A stretch of 19,145 nucleotides of DNA from an uncultured Gemella sp. (lineage in GTDB: Bacteria > Bacillota > Bacilli > Staphylococcales > Gemellaceae): assembly GCA_938038035.1 (NCBI GenBank), contig CALHQV010000197.1:1-19145 (forward strand), in the 5' to 3' direction. The notes below the pieces were generated by a model. The model was given only the letters and a program-made list of their open reading frames with translations. It did no database searches and was not told where the DNA came from. Both the position numbers and the translations under genes were made by a program. Positions 7,520 to 14,700 of the stretch are shown here, piece by piece (position 1 is the first letter of the stretch; every line of letters starts with the position of its first letter).

Positions 7520-8377
7520 TTATAATATTGTCCATCCAATTGCAACTGCACCTAATCCAAGGTGTGTAGAAATAACGGGACTTATTCCATCTATGTCGAC
7601 AGTCACATTTGAATAATTTTCTTCAATATATTTTTTAATCTCTTCTGCTTTATCTAATGCATCAACATGTAAAACACAAACTGTAATATGTTTTCCTTCA
7701 TGTTGTCTATAGTACTCATCAAACAATTCGTACATTCTCGATACAACTTTTTTATAAGTACGAATTTTTTGGAAAGGTACAATTACCTTGTCATCAAAAT
7801 GTAGTAATGGTTTTACTTGAAGTAAACTTCCTACTACTGCTTGAGCACCACTTAAACGTCCACTTCGTTGAAGATGAGATAGATCATCTGCCATAAAATA
7901 TGCGTCCGATACTTTTTTCATTTCATTTAATGCTGAAATTATTTCACTAGAAGTTTTTCCTTCTTTAATTAACTTAGCAGCCTTGATAGCATAATATCCT
8001 TCAGGTCTACAAGAGACTTCAGAATCGAACGGATGAACATTCAATCCATCAACCATAAGACCAGCTACAGAGTAAGATGTGAATGTACCACTAATTCCAC
8101 TAGAAAGTGCAATGGCAATAACATCAGTATACCCTTCTTCTTTTAGTTTTTCTAAGCAAGATACAACCTCACCTATAGCAGGTTGAGAAGTTGTAGGGAA
8201 GGCATTGTTTGGATCTCTTAGGTATTCGTGATATTTATCAAGTGGCATATCGATAACTTCTTTATACGAATTATTATCAATAATTAGATTTAAATAAACA
8301 GTACGAATATCTAATTCTTTCTTTAAATCTTCTGATAAATATGCAGTTGAATCCATAATTATAGCAATCTTTTCCAC
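7520..8377 (-). CDS. DegV family protein (fatty-acid-binding, FakB-like)
   Basis: This 285-residue DegV (EDD-fold) protein resembles the FakB proteins that hold a fatty acid for phosphorylation by the kinase FakA. Visible family blocks are IIMDSTAYL (6-14), TTSQPA (62-67), SSGISGTF (92-99) and DDLSHLQRSGRLSG (164-177). The start is GTG at 8375-8377 with AGGA six bases before it. It lies 37 bases after nusG with no clear terminator between, only a weak 5-bp hairpin at 8389-8403. No fakA-like kinase gene is in this window, so FakB function is an inference. The protein could bind another lipid. Confidence 0.85.
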   Translation of the reverse strand: MEKIAIIMDSTAYLSEDLKKELDIRTVYLNLIIDNNSYKEVIDMPLDKYHEYLRDPNNAFPTTSQPAIGEVVSCLEKLKEEGYTDVIAIALSSGISGTFTSYSVAGLMVDGLNVHPFDSEVSCRPEGYYAIKAAKLIKEGKTSSEIISALNEMKKVSDAYFMADDLSHLQRSGRLSGAQAVVGSLLQVKPLLHFDDKVIVPFQKIRTYKKVVSRMYELFDEYYRQHEGKHITVCVLHVDALDKAEEIKKYIEENYSNVTVDIDGISPVISTHLGLGAVAIGWTIL

Positions 8378-8414
8378 ATTCTATCCTACTATCATAAAGA
8401 TAGCTTTTCCTTTC

Positions 8415-8960
8415 TTAGAATTTTTCGATATTATAAAGTTCAAGCTCCACTTTAGTTTCTCTACCCATAAGCTCGATCATAACATCAGCTTTATAGTTAT
8501 GTAAGTCTAAGTTTACAACTTTTCCTTCCATATCAACGAATGGGCCAGAGATAACACGAACATAATCTCCAACTTCAATATCAATATCTACAACATTCGA
8601 TAGACCCATTTGTTGTAAAATAAAGTTAATTTCTTCTGGTAATAATGGACTAGGTTTAGAACCACCACCGTGTGATCCTACAAATCCAGTTACACCAGGT
8701 GTATTTCTAACTACAAACCATGAATCATCTGTCATTACTAACTCAACAAGTACATATCCAGGGAATGTTTTTCTATTAACTTCTTTTTTCTTTCCTGTTG
8801 GAGTTAAGATTGTCTCTTTTTCTTCTGGAACAACGATTCTGAAGATCTTGTCTTCCATACCAAGAGACTCAACTCTTTTTTCAATATTATCTTTTACTTT
8901 GTTTTCATATCCAGAATACGTATGTATTACATACCACTCTTTACTTACTGTATCGCTCAT
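8415..8960 (-). CDS. nusG: Transcription termination/antitermination protein NusG
   Basis: NusG binds the RNA polymerase clamp and influences pausing and coupling to translation. The 181-residue protein has the NGN domain (about 7-115, KEWYVIHTYSGYENKV at the start, FPGYVLVEL at 66-74) and a KOW domain (about 128-181, GPFVDMEGKVVNLD). Length is standard. GAGGT precedes the ATG by six bases. It follows secE by 11 bases, the universal secE-nusG pair. The usual next genes rplK-rplA are not here; degV follows instead. Confidence 0.97.
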   Translation of the reverse strand: MSDTVSKEWYVIHTYSGYENKVKDNIEKRVESLGMEDKIFRIVVPEEKETILTPTGKKKEVNRKTFPGYVLVELVMTDDSWFVVRNTPGVTGFVGSHGGGSKPSPLLPEEINFILQQMGLSNVVDIDIEVGDYVRVISGPFVDMEGKVVNLDLHNYKADVMIELMGRETKVELELYNIEKF

Positions 8961-8971
8961 AATAACCTCTC

Positions 8972-9145
8972 TTATCTGCTGAAGTGTCTAATTCCAGCAG
9001 TTATTCCTAAATCAACTACATAGCTAAATAACATTAATATTCCAACTACAATAATAACAATTAGTGTTTTTCTAACAAGTTCACTAAATGTTGGCCAACT
9101 TACTTTACGCATTTCTGTGGCTACATTTTTCAAGAATCTAATCAT
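8972..9145 (-). CDS. secE: Preprotein translocase subunit SecE
   Basis: Direct translation gives a 57-residue protein starting MIRFLKNVATEMRKVSWP. The conserved cytosolic motif (RKVSWPTFSELVRKT, 13-27) is followed by a single membrane segment (about 28-48, LIVIIVVGILMLFSYVV). This is the short single-span SecE of Gram-positive bacteria, which clamps SecY in the protein-conducting channel. GGAGG lies nine bases before the ATG. It is immediately upstream of nusG. rpmG (ribosomal protein L33), commonly found in front of secE, is not present in the 180 bases upstream. Confidence 0.95.
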   Translation of the reverse strand: MIRFLKNVATEMRKVSWPTFSELVRKTLIVIIVVGILMLFSYVVDLGITAGIRHFSR

Positions 9146-9193
9146 TTATTAACAATCCTCCACATAAATTTCTTTACTCTCTACATTTTATAA

Positions 9194-9222
9194 ATTATAT
9201 CATAGTATAATTTATAAGTCTA
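9194..9222 (-). promoter_or_regulatory. Proximal promoter of secE-nusG
   Basis: On the minus strand TAGACT (9217-9222), a 17-base spacer and TATAAT (9194-9199) preceded by TG form a good extended -10 promoter. The RNA would start about 40 bases before the secE ATG. Confidence 0.7.
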
Positions 9223-9247
9223 TATCTTTAAATATATTGCATTCTTG

Positions 9248-9287
9248 TACAATATACTATTGTATCATTAAATCAAAAACATTTCAA
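9248..9287 (-). promoter_or_regulatory. Distal promoter of secE-nusG with a palindrome over its -10 box
   Basis: TTGAAA (9282-9287), a 17-base spacer and TACAAT (9259-9264) preceded by TG make a second promoter 65 bases upstream of the first. The -10 box forms one arm of a 17-base near-perfect palindrome (9248-9264, arms TACAATA and TATTGTA around three bases) that could be an operator. Confidence 0.55.
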
Positions 9288-9297
9288 TTAAATAAAG

Positions 9298-9326
9298 TTT
9301 CAAAGAACATCTAGGTTTTCTTGAAA
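9298..9326 (-). terminator. Weak hairpin terminator after folD
   Basis: Directly after the folD stop, TTTCAAGAA (minus strand, 9326-9318) pairs with TTCTTTGAAA (9307-9298) with one bulged base, followed by CTTTATTTAATT. The T-run is interrupted and the stem AT-rich, so termination may be partial. Confidence 0.45.
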
Positions 9327-10178
9327 TTATTTTTCTAATAAATCATAAGTAGCCGTTAATGTATTTCTCATTAACATTGTGATTGTTAAAGGCCCTACTC
9401 CTCCAGGTACAGGAGAAATATAAGCAACTTTCTCCATGAACTCATCTAGATTTACATCTCCTACTAACTTACCATCTTTGTAGTTATTACCTACATCGAT
9501 GATAGTACAAGTTGGTTTTACTTTTTCTTTACCGCTTAAGAAATGTGCAACTCCTACACAGCTTACGATAATATCAGCTTGTTCAATTAGCGTTTCTAAA
9601 TCTTTAGTTCTAGAATGAGCAGTAATTACAGTTGCATTGTTTTGAAGTAATAAAGTTGAAATAGGTTTACCTACAATATTACTTCTTCCAATTACTAAAG
9701 CTAGTTTTCCAGAAATTTCCTCACCAGTTGATTTAATCATTTCTAAAATCCCTAATGGTGTACAAGGAATAAGTTTAGCTTCTCCAATCACTAACTTTCC
9801 AACATTTATAGGATGGAAACCATCTACGTCTTTTGATGGAGACACAGCGTTTAGAATTTTTTCTGCATCTATGTGTTTTGGCAATGGTAATTGTACTAAA
9901 ATTCCGTGAACCTTATCATCACTATTTAATTTTTCAATTTCATTTAATAAATCATCAGTAGAAATTTCTTCTGGTAACTCGATTTTTATAGAATTTATAT
10001 TATTTTCTATACACGCTTTATGTTTAGAATTAACATAACTTCTTGATGCTTTATTATCTCCTACTAAAACAACTGCAAGTGTAGGCTCAACACCTTTTTC
10101 TCTTAAAGCAGCTGCTTCGTTTTTAATTTCTTCTCTTAACTCTTTCGCGAGTTGTGTTCCACTAATGATTTTCGTCAT
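9327..10178 (-). CDS. folD: Bifunctional methylenetetrahydrofolate dehydrogenase / methenyltetrahydrofolate cyclohydrolase
   Basis: FolD interconverts 5,10-methylene-, 5,10-methenyl- and 10-formyl-tetrahydrofolate using NADP, feeding purine synthesis and formylation of initiator tRNA. The 283-residue protein has the catalytic Tyr48-x3-Lys52 pair (SYVNSKHK), the QLPLP motif (96-100), the nucleotide-binding stretch GRSNIVGKP (164-172) and PVPGGVGPLT (256-265). The start is the ATG at 10176-10178, eight bases after AAAGGG; an upstream in-frame TTG would include the binding site. The 5' end overlaps the plsY 3' end by 17 bases in another frame, implying co-translation with plsY. Confidence 0.96.
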   Translation of the reverse strand: MTKIISGTQLAKELREEIKNEAAALREKGVEPTLAVVLVGDNKASRSYVNSKHKACIENNINSIKIELPEEISTDDLLNEIEKLNSDDKVHGILVQLPLPKHIDAEKILNAVSPSKDVDGFHPINVGKLVIGEAKLIPCTPLGILEMIKSTGEEISGKLALVIGRSNIVGKPISTLLLQNNATVITAHSRTKDLETLIEQADIIVSCVGVAHFLSGKEKVKPTCTIIDVGNNYKDGKLVGDVNLDEFMEKVAYISPVPGGVGPLTITMLMRNTLTATYDLLEK

Positions 10179-10785
10179 TCTTTTTTCCCTTTCCAATTTT
10201 TAATTTTGATTGATTTTCTGTCCCACTTATTAATCTCTGTATATTCTTTTTGTGCATATAAATGACAAAAATACACATCACTATCATAATCCACTTATCA
10301 AATCCAGTTTCAAACAGACTAAGGTACCCAATAGCAGTTAAACTAATAAGTATACTACCTAATGAAACATATCCTGTTAAAAACAACGTTGAAAAGAATA
10401 TAACTAAAAGTAACAAGCTTAACATAGGATATAAGAAGATAAATACTCCTGAACCCGTAGCTACGGCTTTTCCCCCTTTGAAGTTTGCAAAGATAGGAAA
10501 AACATGTCCTATCATTGCAAATGCTCCAAATACTGATAAAAAGTCTACTCTTCCTAACATCAATGTCGGAAGAAATGTTGCGATTATCCCTTTAGATACA
10601 TCACATACAAATACTGTAACTCCTGCCTTTTTCCCAAGACATCTAAAAGTATTCGTTGTACCTAAATTCCCACTTCCAAGTGTTCTAATATCGGTATTGT
10701 AAAATACTTTCCCTACTATTAATGCAAAAGGTATCGAACCAATTACATAAGCTAAAACGCAAAATAATATTATTTGTGTAATCAT
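10162..10785 (-). CDS. plsY: Acyl-phosphate:glycerol-3-phosphate acyltransferase PlsY
   Basis: This integral membrane enzyme transfers the acyl group of acyl-phosphate to glycerol-3-phosphate, the first step of phosphatidic acid synthesis. The 207-residue sequence has about five membrane spans and the three active-site motifs of the family: GSGNLGTTNTFR (about 37-48), GHVFPIFANFKGGKAVATG (about 93-111) and the C-terminal HKKNIQRLISGTE. A basic, charged tail of about 15 residues follows. The ATG comes seven bases after pheT, and its AGGTAGGT binding site overlaps the pheT stop codon. It overlaps folD at the end. Both features suggest it belongs to the pheST transcript. Confidence 0.95.
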   Translation of the reverse strand: MITQIILFCVLAYVIGSIPFALIVGKVFYNTDIRTLGSGNLGTTNTFRCLGKKAGVTVFVCDVSKGIIATFLPTLMLGRVDFLSVFGAFAMIGHVFPIFANFKGGKAVATGSGVFIFLYPMLSLLLLVIFFSTLFLTGYVSLGSILISLTAIGYLSLFETGFDKWIMIVMCIFVIYMHKKNIQRLISGTENQSKLKIGKGKKNDENH

Positions 10786-10792
10786 AGACTAC

Positions 10793-13186
10793 CTACCTAA
10801 TAATAGCTCCGTACTCTGTAAGTGCAGAAAGTACTTTATCATGTACCGCTGTTACTTCTTCATCTGTTAAAGTTTTTTGTTTATCACTATATGTAATAGT
10901 TAAAGCTAGTGATTTCTTACCAACTAATAACTCAGCTCCAGCATATAAGTCGAATAATTCCACATTAGTAATTAATTTACTATTTACCGATTCAATTACA
11001 TTATAGATATTTTGATATTCATCTTTAACATCAACTAACATAGCGATATCTCTTGTAATTTCAGGATATTTAGTTACCTCTTCATACTTAGGTTTAACTT
11101 TACTTTCTGAAATTACCTCATCTAAATTAATTTCAAATACATATGTAGTATTTAATCCTAGTTTGTCTGCAACTTGAGGGTGAACTTCTCCAATAAATCC
11201 GATACGTTTTTCACCTAAATATACCTCAGCGAAACGTCCTGGGTGCATACCTTCAAGTGTAGATTTTTTATATGTAACTTTTTCATCTAATCCTAAACGA
11301 TCAAAAGCAACTTCTAAGTATCCTTTAGCTGCGAAGAAATCTAATGAGCTACTTTCTTTAAGCCATTTAGTTGCTCTTTCTTCTCCAGTTAGCGCAGCAC
11401 TTAAGTATAGTGTTTCTTTTGGTTGGATATTATCATCTCCACTACCGAAGAAAACACGTCCAATTTCAAGAAGTTTTAGATCTTTTTGTTTTCTAGCCAC
11501 ATTATATTGAACTGTGTTTAATAATCCTGGAACTAAACTTTGACGTAATGTCGAGTGAGTTTCAGTCATAGGCATTAATAATCTAACTTTGTGATGATCT
11601 TCTAAAGTATATTGTGTAGCTTCTTCTTCAGACACTAATGAATAGTTAATTGTATCGTTAAATCCTAAGCTAGCATACACTGCGCGCAGATCACGTACCA
11701 TTCTTTGTGAATAAGTTAAACCACCTTTAGTAGTTTTAGAGAATTTTGGTAATGTTGACGCTAGGTTATCATAACCATAAATTCTAATAACTTCTTCAAC
11801 TAAGTCTTGTTTAATTGAAATATCGGGTCTTCTAGTAGGTACTTTAACTACTAAGTTTTCTCCTGTTACTTCTACTGCAAAACTTAATCCCTCTAAAATT
11901 GCTACGATTTCTTCAGTAGATAATGTAATTCCAAGGTAGTTGTTAATATATGAAGTAGTAATTTCTACAACTTTTTCTTCTTCTTTTTTAACTATTCCAA
12001 CAGAACTTTCAACTACGGCATTCGGACATAATTCTAAAATTAATTCTACAGCACGATCAAGGGCTGCTTTTTGCATATTAGGATCAATTCCTTTTTCAAA
12101 TCTAGCAGAAGAATCACTTCTTAATCCATGAGCAGCTGAAGTACGACGTACTGAAGTTGGATTAAAATATGCAGATTCTAAAATAATATTTTTAGTTTCT
12201 TCACTTACCTCTGTGTTTTTACCACCCATTACTCCTCCAAGAGCAATAGCACGTGTTCCGTCAGTAATTACTAAATCAGTTGTTTGTAATTTTCGCTCTT
12301 CTCCATCAAGAGTTTCTAGAACTTCACCTTCTTTAGCATCACGAACTACGATTTTATCTCCAACTAGATCTTTATCGAATGCATGCATTGGTTGACCAAA
12401 TTCTAATAGTACGTAGTTTGTAATATCTACAATGTTGTTTATAGGACGAATTCCAGAGTTCATAAGTCTTGTTTGTAACCATAGTGGCGAAGATTTAACT
12501 TCAACATTTTTCACAACCTGACCTACATAGTTTCTACAAGAATCACTTTCGATAGCAACTTGTAATGAAGTATCTTCATAATTTTCTTCTTTTTCTACAT
12601 CATTAAAATCAACTTTGTTATTGTATAAAGCTCCTAATTCATAAGTAAGACCACGCATACTTAGTGCATCCGCTCTGTTAGGTGTAATTGATAAGTCTAG
12701 GATATAGTCATTTAAACCAAGTACTTCAACAACATCAGAACCTAACTCTTGTTCAGTCTCAAATACATAGATACCTTCTTGATAATTTTTAGGCACTACA
12801 CTCTTACTTAATCCTAATTCAGCTAATGAACAAATCATACCTTGTGATTCTACCCCACGAAGTTTAGCTTTTTTAATTTTAATTCCTGGTAATTTTGCTC
12901 CTACTTTAGCAACAATTACATATTGTCCAGCATCAACATTTGGTGCACCACAAACAATTTGTAGATTTTCTTCTTCACCAACGTTTACTTGACATACATT
13001 TAATTTTTCAGCATCAGGATGTTTTTCTTTAGATACTACATATCCAACTACAACGTTAGAAATTTCTTCTGCTAAATATTCAACACCTTCAACTTCAATA
13101 CCACCACGTGTGATTTTTTCAGCTAATGCATTTGCATTATCTTCAACATTCGTATATTGTTTTAACCAATTATAACTTACTAACAT
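10793..13186 (-). CDS. pheT: Phenylalanine-tRNA ligase beta subunit
   Basis: This is the large subunit of the (alpha-beta)2 enzyme that charges tRNA-Phe. The 797-residue protein has the N-terminal EMAP-like tRNA-binding domain (about 40-150, VVGYVVSKEKHPDAEKLNVC), the B3/B4 editing region that hydrolyses mischarged Tyr-tRNA-Phe (about 210-390), the B5 domain (about 405-475), the inactive class II-like core and the C-terminal ferredoxin-fold anticodon-binding domain (about 705-797, KYPEITRDIAMLVD). Length matches Bacilli PheT. AGGAGG precedes the ATG. It follows pheS by 12 bases. Confidence 0.98.
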   Translation of the reverse strand: MLVSYNWLKQYTNVEDNANALAEKITRGGIEVEGVEYLAEEISNVVVGYVVSKEKHPDAEKLNVCQVNVGEEENLQIVCGAPNVDAGQYVIVAKVGAKLPGIKIKKAKLRGVESQGMICSLAELGLSKSVVPKNYQEGIYVFETEQELGSDVVEVLGLNDYILDLSITPNRADALSMRGLTYELGALYNNKVDFNDVEKEENYEDTSLQVAIESDSCRNYVGQVVKNVEVKSSPLWLQTRLMNSGIRPINNIVDITNYVLLEFGQPMHAFDKDLVGDKIVVRDAKEGEVLETLDGEERKLQTTDLVITDGTRAIALGGVMGGKNTEVSEETKNIILESAYFNPTSVRRTSAAHGLRSDSSARFEKGIDPNMQKAALDRAVELILELCPNAVVESSVGIVKKEEEKVVEITTSYINNYLGITLSTEEIVAILEGLSFAVEVTGENLVVKVPTRRPDISIKQDLVEEVIRIYGYDNLASTLPKFSKTTKGGLTYSQRMVRDLRAVYASLGFNDTINYSLVSEEEATQYTLEDHHKVRLLMPMTETHSTLRQSLVPGLLNTVQYNVARKQKDLKLLEIGRVFFGSGDDNIQPKETLYLSAALTGEERATKWLKESSSLDFFAAKGYLEVAFDRLGLDEKVTYKKSTLEGMHPGRFAEVYLGEKRIGFIGEVHPQVADKLGLNTTYVFEINLDEVISESKVKPKYEEVTKYPEITRDIAMLVDVKDEYQNIYNVIESVNSKLITNVELFDLYAGAELLVGKKSLALTITYSDKQKTLTDEEVTAVHDKVLSALTEYGAIIR

Positions 13187-13198
13187 TACTACCTCCTA

Positions 13199-14221
13199 TT
13201 AATCGTTTCTATCACTATTGAATTGTTTTAAAAATCTAACATCATTTGTGTAGAAACTTCTAATATCGCTAATTCCATATTTTAACATTGCAACACGTTC
13301 TGGTCCCATACCAAACGCGAATCCAGAGTATACTTCTGGATCAAAACCAGCCATTTTAAGAACGTTAGGGTGAACCATACCAGCTCCTAAAATTTCAAGC
13401 CATTTAATGTTTTCTTCATCATCTTCATTTCCCCAAGAAACATCAACTTCTACTGAAGGTTCAGTGAATGGGAAGAAGCTTGGACGTAGACGAATTTTTT
13501 TATTTTCTCCGAATACAGCTTTAATAAAGTGCTCTAAAGTACCTTTTAAATCACTAAATGTGATATTTTTATCTACTACTAATCCTTCAATTTGAGTAAA
13601 TTGGTGAGAGTGAGTAGCATCATCATTGTCACGACGGAATACTTTACCAGGACAAATAATCTTGATAGGACCTTCTCCATTAGCTTTTAACATTTCACGA
13701 GCTTGAACAGGTGAAGTTTGTGTTCTCATTAATAATTCATTTGTAATATAGAACGAGTCTTGCATATCACGAGCTGGGTGATCTTTAGGTAAGTTTAACA
13801 TTTCAAAGTTAAACTTGTCAGTTTCTACCTCAGGTCCTTCAGCAATTGAATATCCCATAGAAATAAAGATTTCTTCAATCTCTTCAATAATTTTATTTAA
13901 TGGATTAATTCCACCTAATTCAACTTTTTTACTAGGTAAAGTAACATCAATATCCTCGCTAGCTAATTTCAACTCTAATGCTGCCTTAGCTAATTCAGAT
14001 TTCTTCTCTTCTATACTATCATTAATGAAAGTTTTTACCTCATTAACAAGTTTCCCAAAAGTAGGTCTTTCTTCTGGAGATAAATCACGTGCACCTTTCA
14101 TAACTTCTGTTAGCGCACCTTTTTTACCTAAAAATTTAACTCTTAGGTCATAAAGTTCTTTTTCATCTTTAATTGTTTTAACTAATTCTAAATATTCTTT
14201 TCTTATATTCTCTATAGTCAT
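13199..14221 (-). CDS. pheS: Phenylalanine-tRNA ligase alpha subunit
   Basis: This is the catalytic class II subunit of phenylalanyl-tRNA synthetase, 340 residues. An N-terminal coiled coil that binds tRNA (about 1-85) is followed by motif 1 around NKIIEEIEEIFISMGY, motif 2 (GKVFRRDNDDATHSHQFTQ) and motif 3 (GFAFGMGPERVAMLKYG). Start ATG has AAGGAGG six bases upstream. The gene is controlled by the T-box leader ending 60 bases before it, so expression should rise when uncharged tRNA-Phe accumulates. Confidence 0.98.
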   Translation of the reverse strand: MTIENIRKEYLELVKTIKDEKELYDLRVKFLGKKGALTEVMKGARDLSPEERPTFGKLVNEVKTFINDSIEEKKSELAKAALELKLASEDIDVTLPSKKVELGGINPLNKIIEEIEEIFISMGYSIAEGPEVETDKFNFEMLNLPKDHPARDMQDSFYITNELLMRTQTSPVQAREMLKANGEGPIKIICPGKVFRRDNDDATHSHQFTQIEGLVVDKNITFSDLKGTLEHFIKAVFGENKKIRLRPSFFPFTEPSVEVDVSWGNEDDEENIKWLEILGAGMVHPNVLKMAGFDPEVYSGFAFGMGPERVAMLKYGISDIRSFYTNDVRFLKQFNSDRND

Positions 14222-14280
14222 AAGTTCCTCCTTAAAAATTTAATATAAAGACATTGCTATAAGTTCTATTATTTATCCAA

Positions 14281-14313
14281 AATAAAAAGCCCCTCAAGAC
14301 TTAGTCTCAAGGG
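14281..14313 (-). terminator. T-box leader terminator (attenuator)
   Basis: CCCTTGAGAC (14313-14304) pairs with GTCTTGAGGG (14300-14291) around a three-base loop, with two G-T pairs, and is followed by CTTTTTATT. It overlaps the T-box element and lies 60 bases before pheS. Confidence 0.88.
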
Positions 14314-14530
14314 ACGAATATATCGTGGTACCACCCGCATTTTAAAGCTATCTGCTTCCTTAATATGGTTTTTAACGGGTACCAACCGATTGTACTCATA
14401 ATCTACTTATACAATTACTCATAAGCTGAAAATATATTCTCAGTTCATACAACTCTTTCAGTCACGAAGTTGCTCCCTGTTAAAAACATCCAATATACCG
14501 TCTTAATCATCGTTTTTTGAAAAATTCATA
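14282..14530 (-). ncRNA. T-box riboswitch leader of the pheST operon
   Basis: The minus strand carries the T-box core GGGTGGTACCACG (14336-14324) just before an intrinsic terminator. The UGGU of the core (14333-14330) would pair with the ACCA end of a tRNA whose discriminator base is A, as in tRNA-Phe. Upstream, AGGGAG and a GACTGAAAG loop resemble the distal part of stem I. The most likely specifier codon is TTC (Phe) at 14430-14428, followed by A as is usual; this placement is tentative because I could not fold stem I reliably. Uncharged tRNA-Phe should stabilise the antiterminator and allow pheST expression. Confidence 0.9.
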
Positions 14531-14536
14531 CTTAAA

Positions 14537-14565
14537 ATGATAATACAAATGTTCCCGAATGTCAA
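14537..14565 (-). promoter_or_regulatory. Promoter of the T-box-pheST-plsY-folD operon
   Basis: On the minus strand a consensus -35 box TTGACA (14560-14565) is separated by 17 bases from TATCAT (14537-14542). The RNA would start near 14530, giving a leader of about 310 bases before pheS. Confidence 0.75.
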
Positions 14566-14665
14566 CAGATATGGCTATTTGAATAATAAATTTCTTCTTG
14601 TTTTTGTATTTTTCATTCTACAAAATTATAATTATATTATTTGAAAAACTTTACTCATGATATAA

Positions 14666-14693
14666 AAGACTTCCGATTTTCATCGAAAGTCTT
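14666..14693 (-). terminator. Intrinsic terminator after ptsI
   Basis: A 12-bp stem (14682-14693 with 14666-14677, one G-T pair on the minus strand) closes a GAAA tetraloop and is followed by TTTTATAT. It begins seven bases after the ptsI stop codon and separates ptsHI from the pheST promoter. Confidence 0.88.
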
Positions 14694-14700
14694 ATAATAA

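Noticed and set aside
8389..8403. Hairpin between nusG and degV as a terminator
   Set aside because: The stem is only 5 bp, AT-rich, and is followed by the degV ribosome binding site instead of a T-run.
9146..9326. Search for rpmG (ribosomal protein L33) upstream of secE
   Set aside because: No frame with the L33 cysteine pattern is present; the region is promoter-like AT-rich DNA.
14581..14640. A 13-codon ATG frame (MKNTKTRRNLLFK) upstream of the pheST promoter as a leader peptide
   Set aside because: It lacks a ribosome binding site, lies upstream of the mapped promoter consensus, and pheST regulation is already explained by the T-box.
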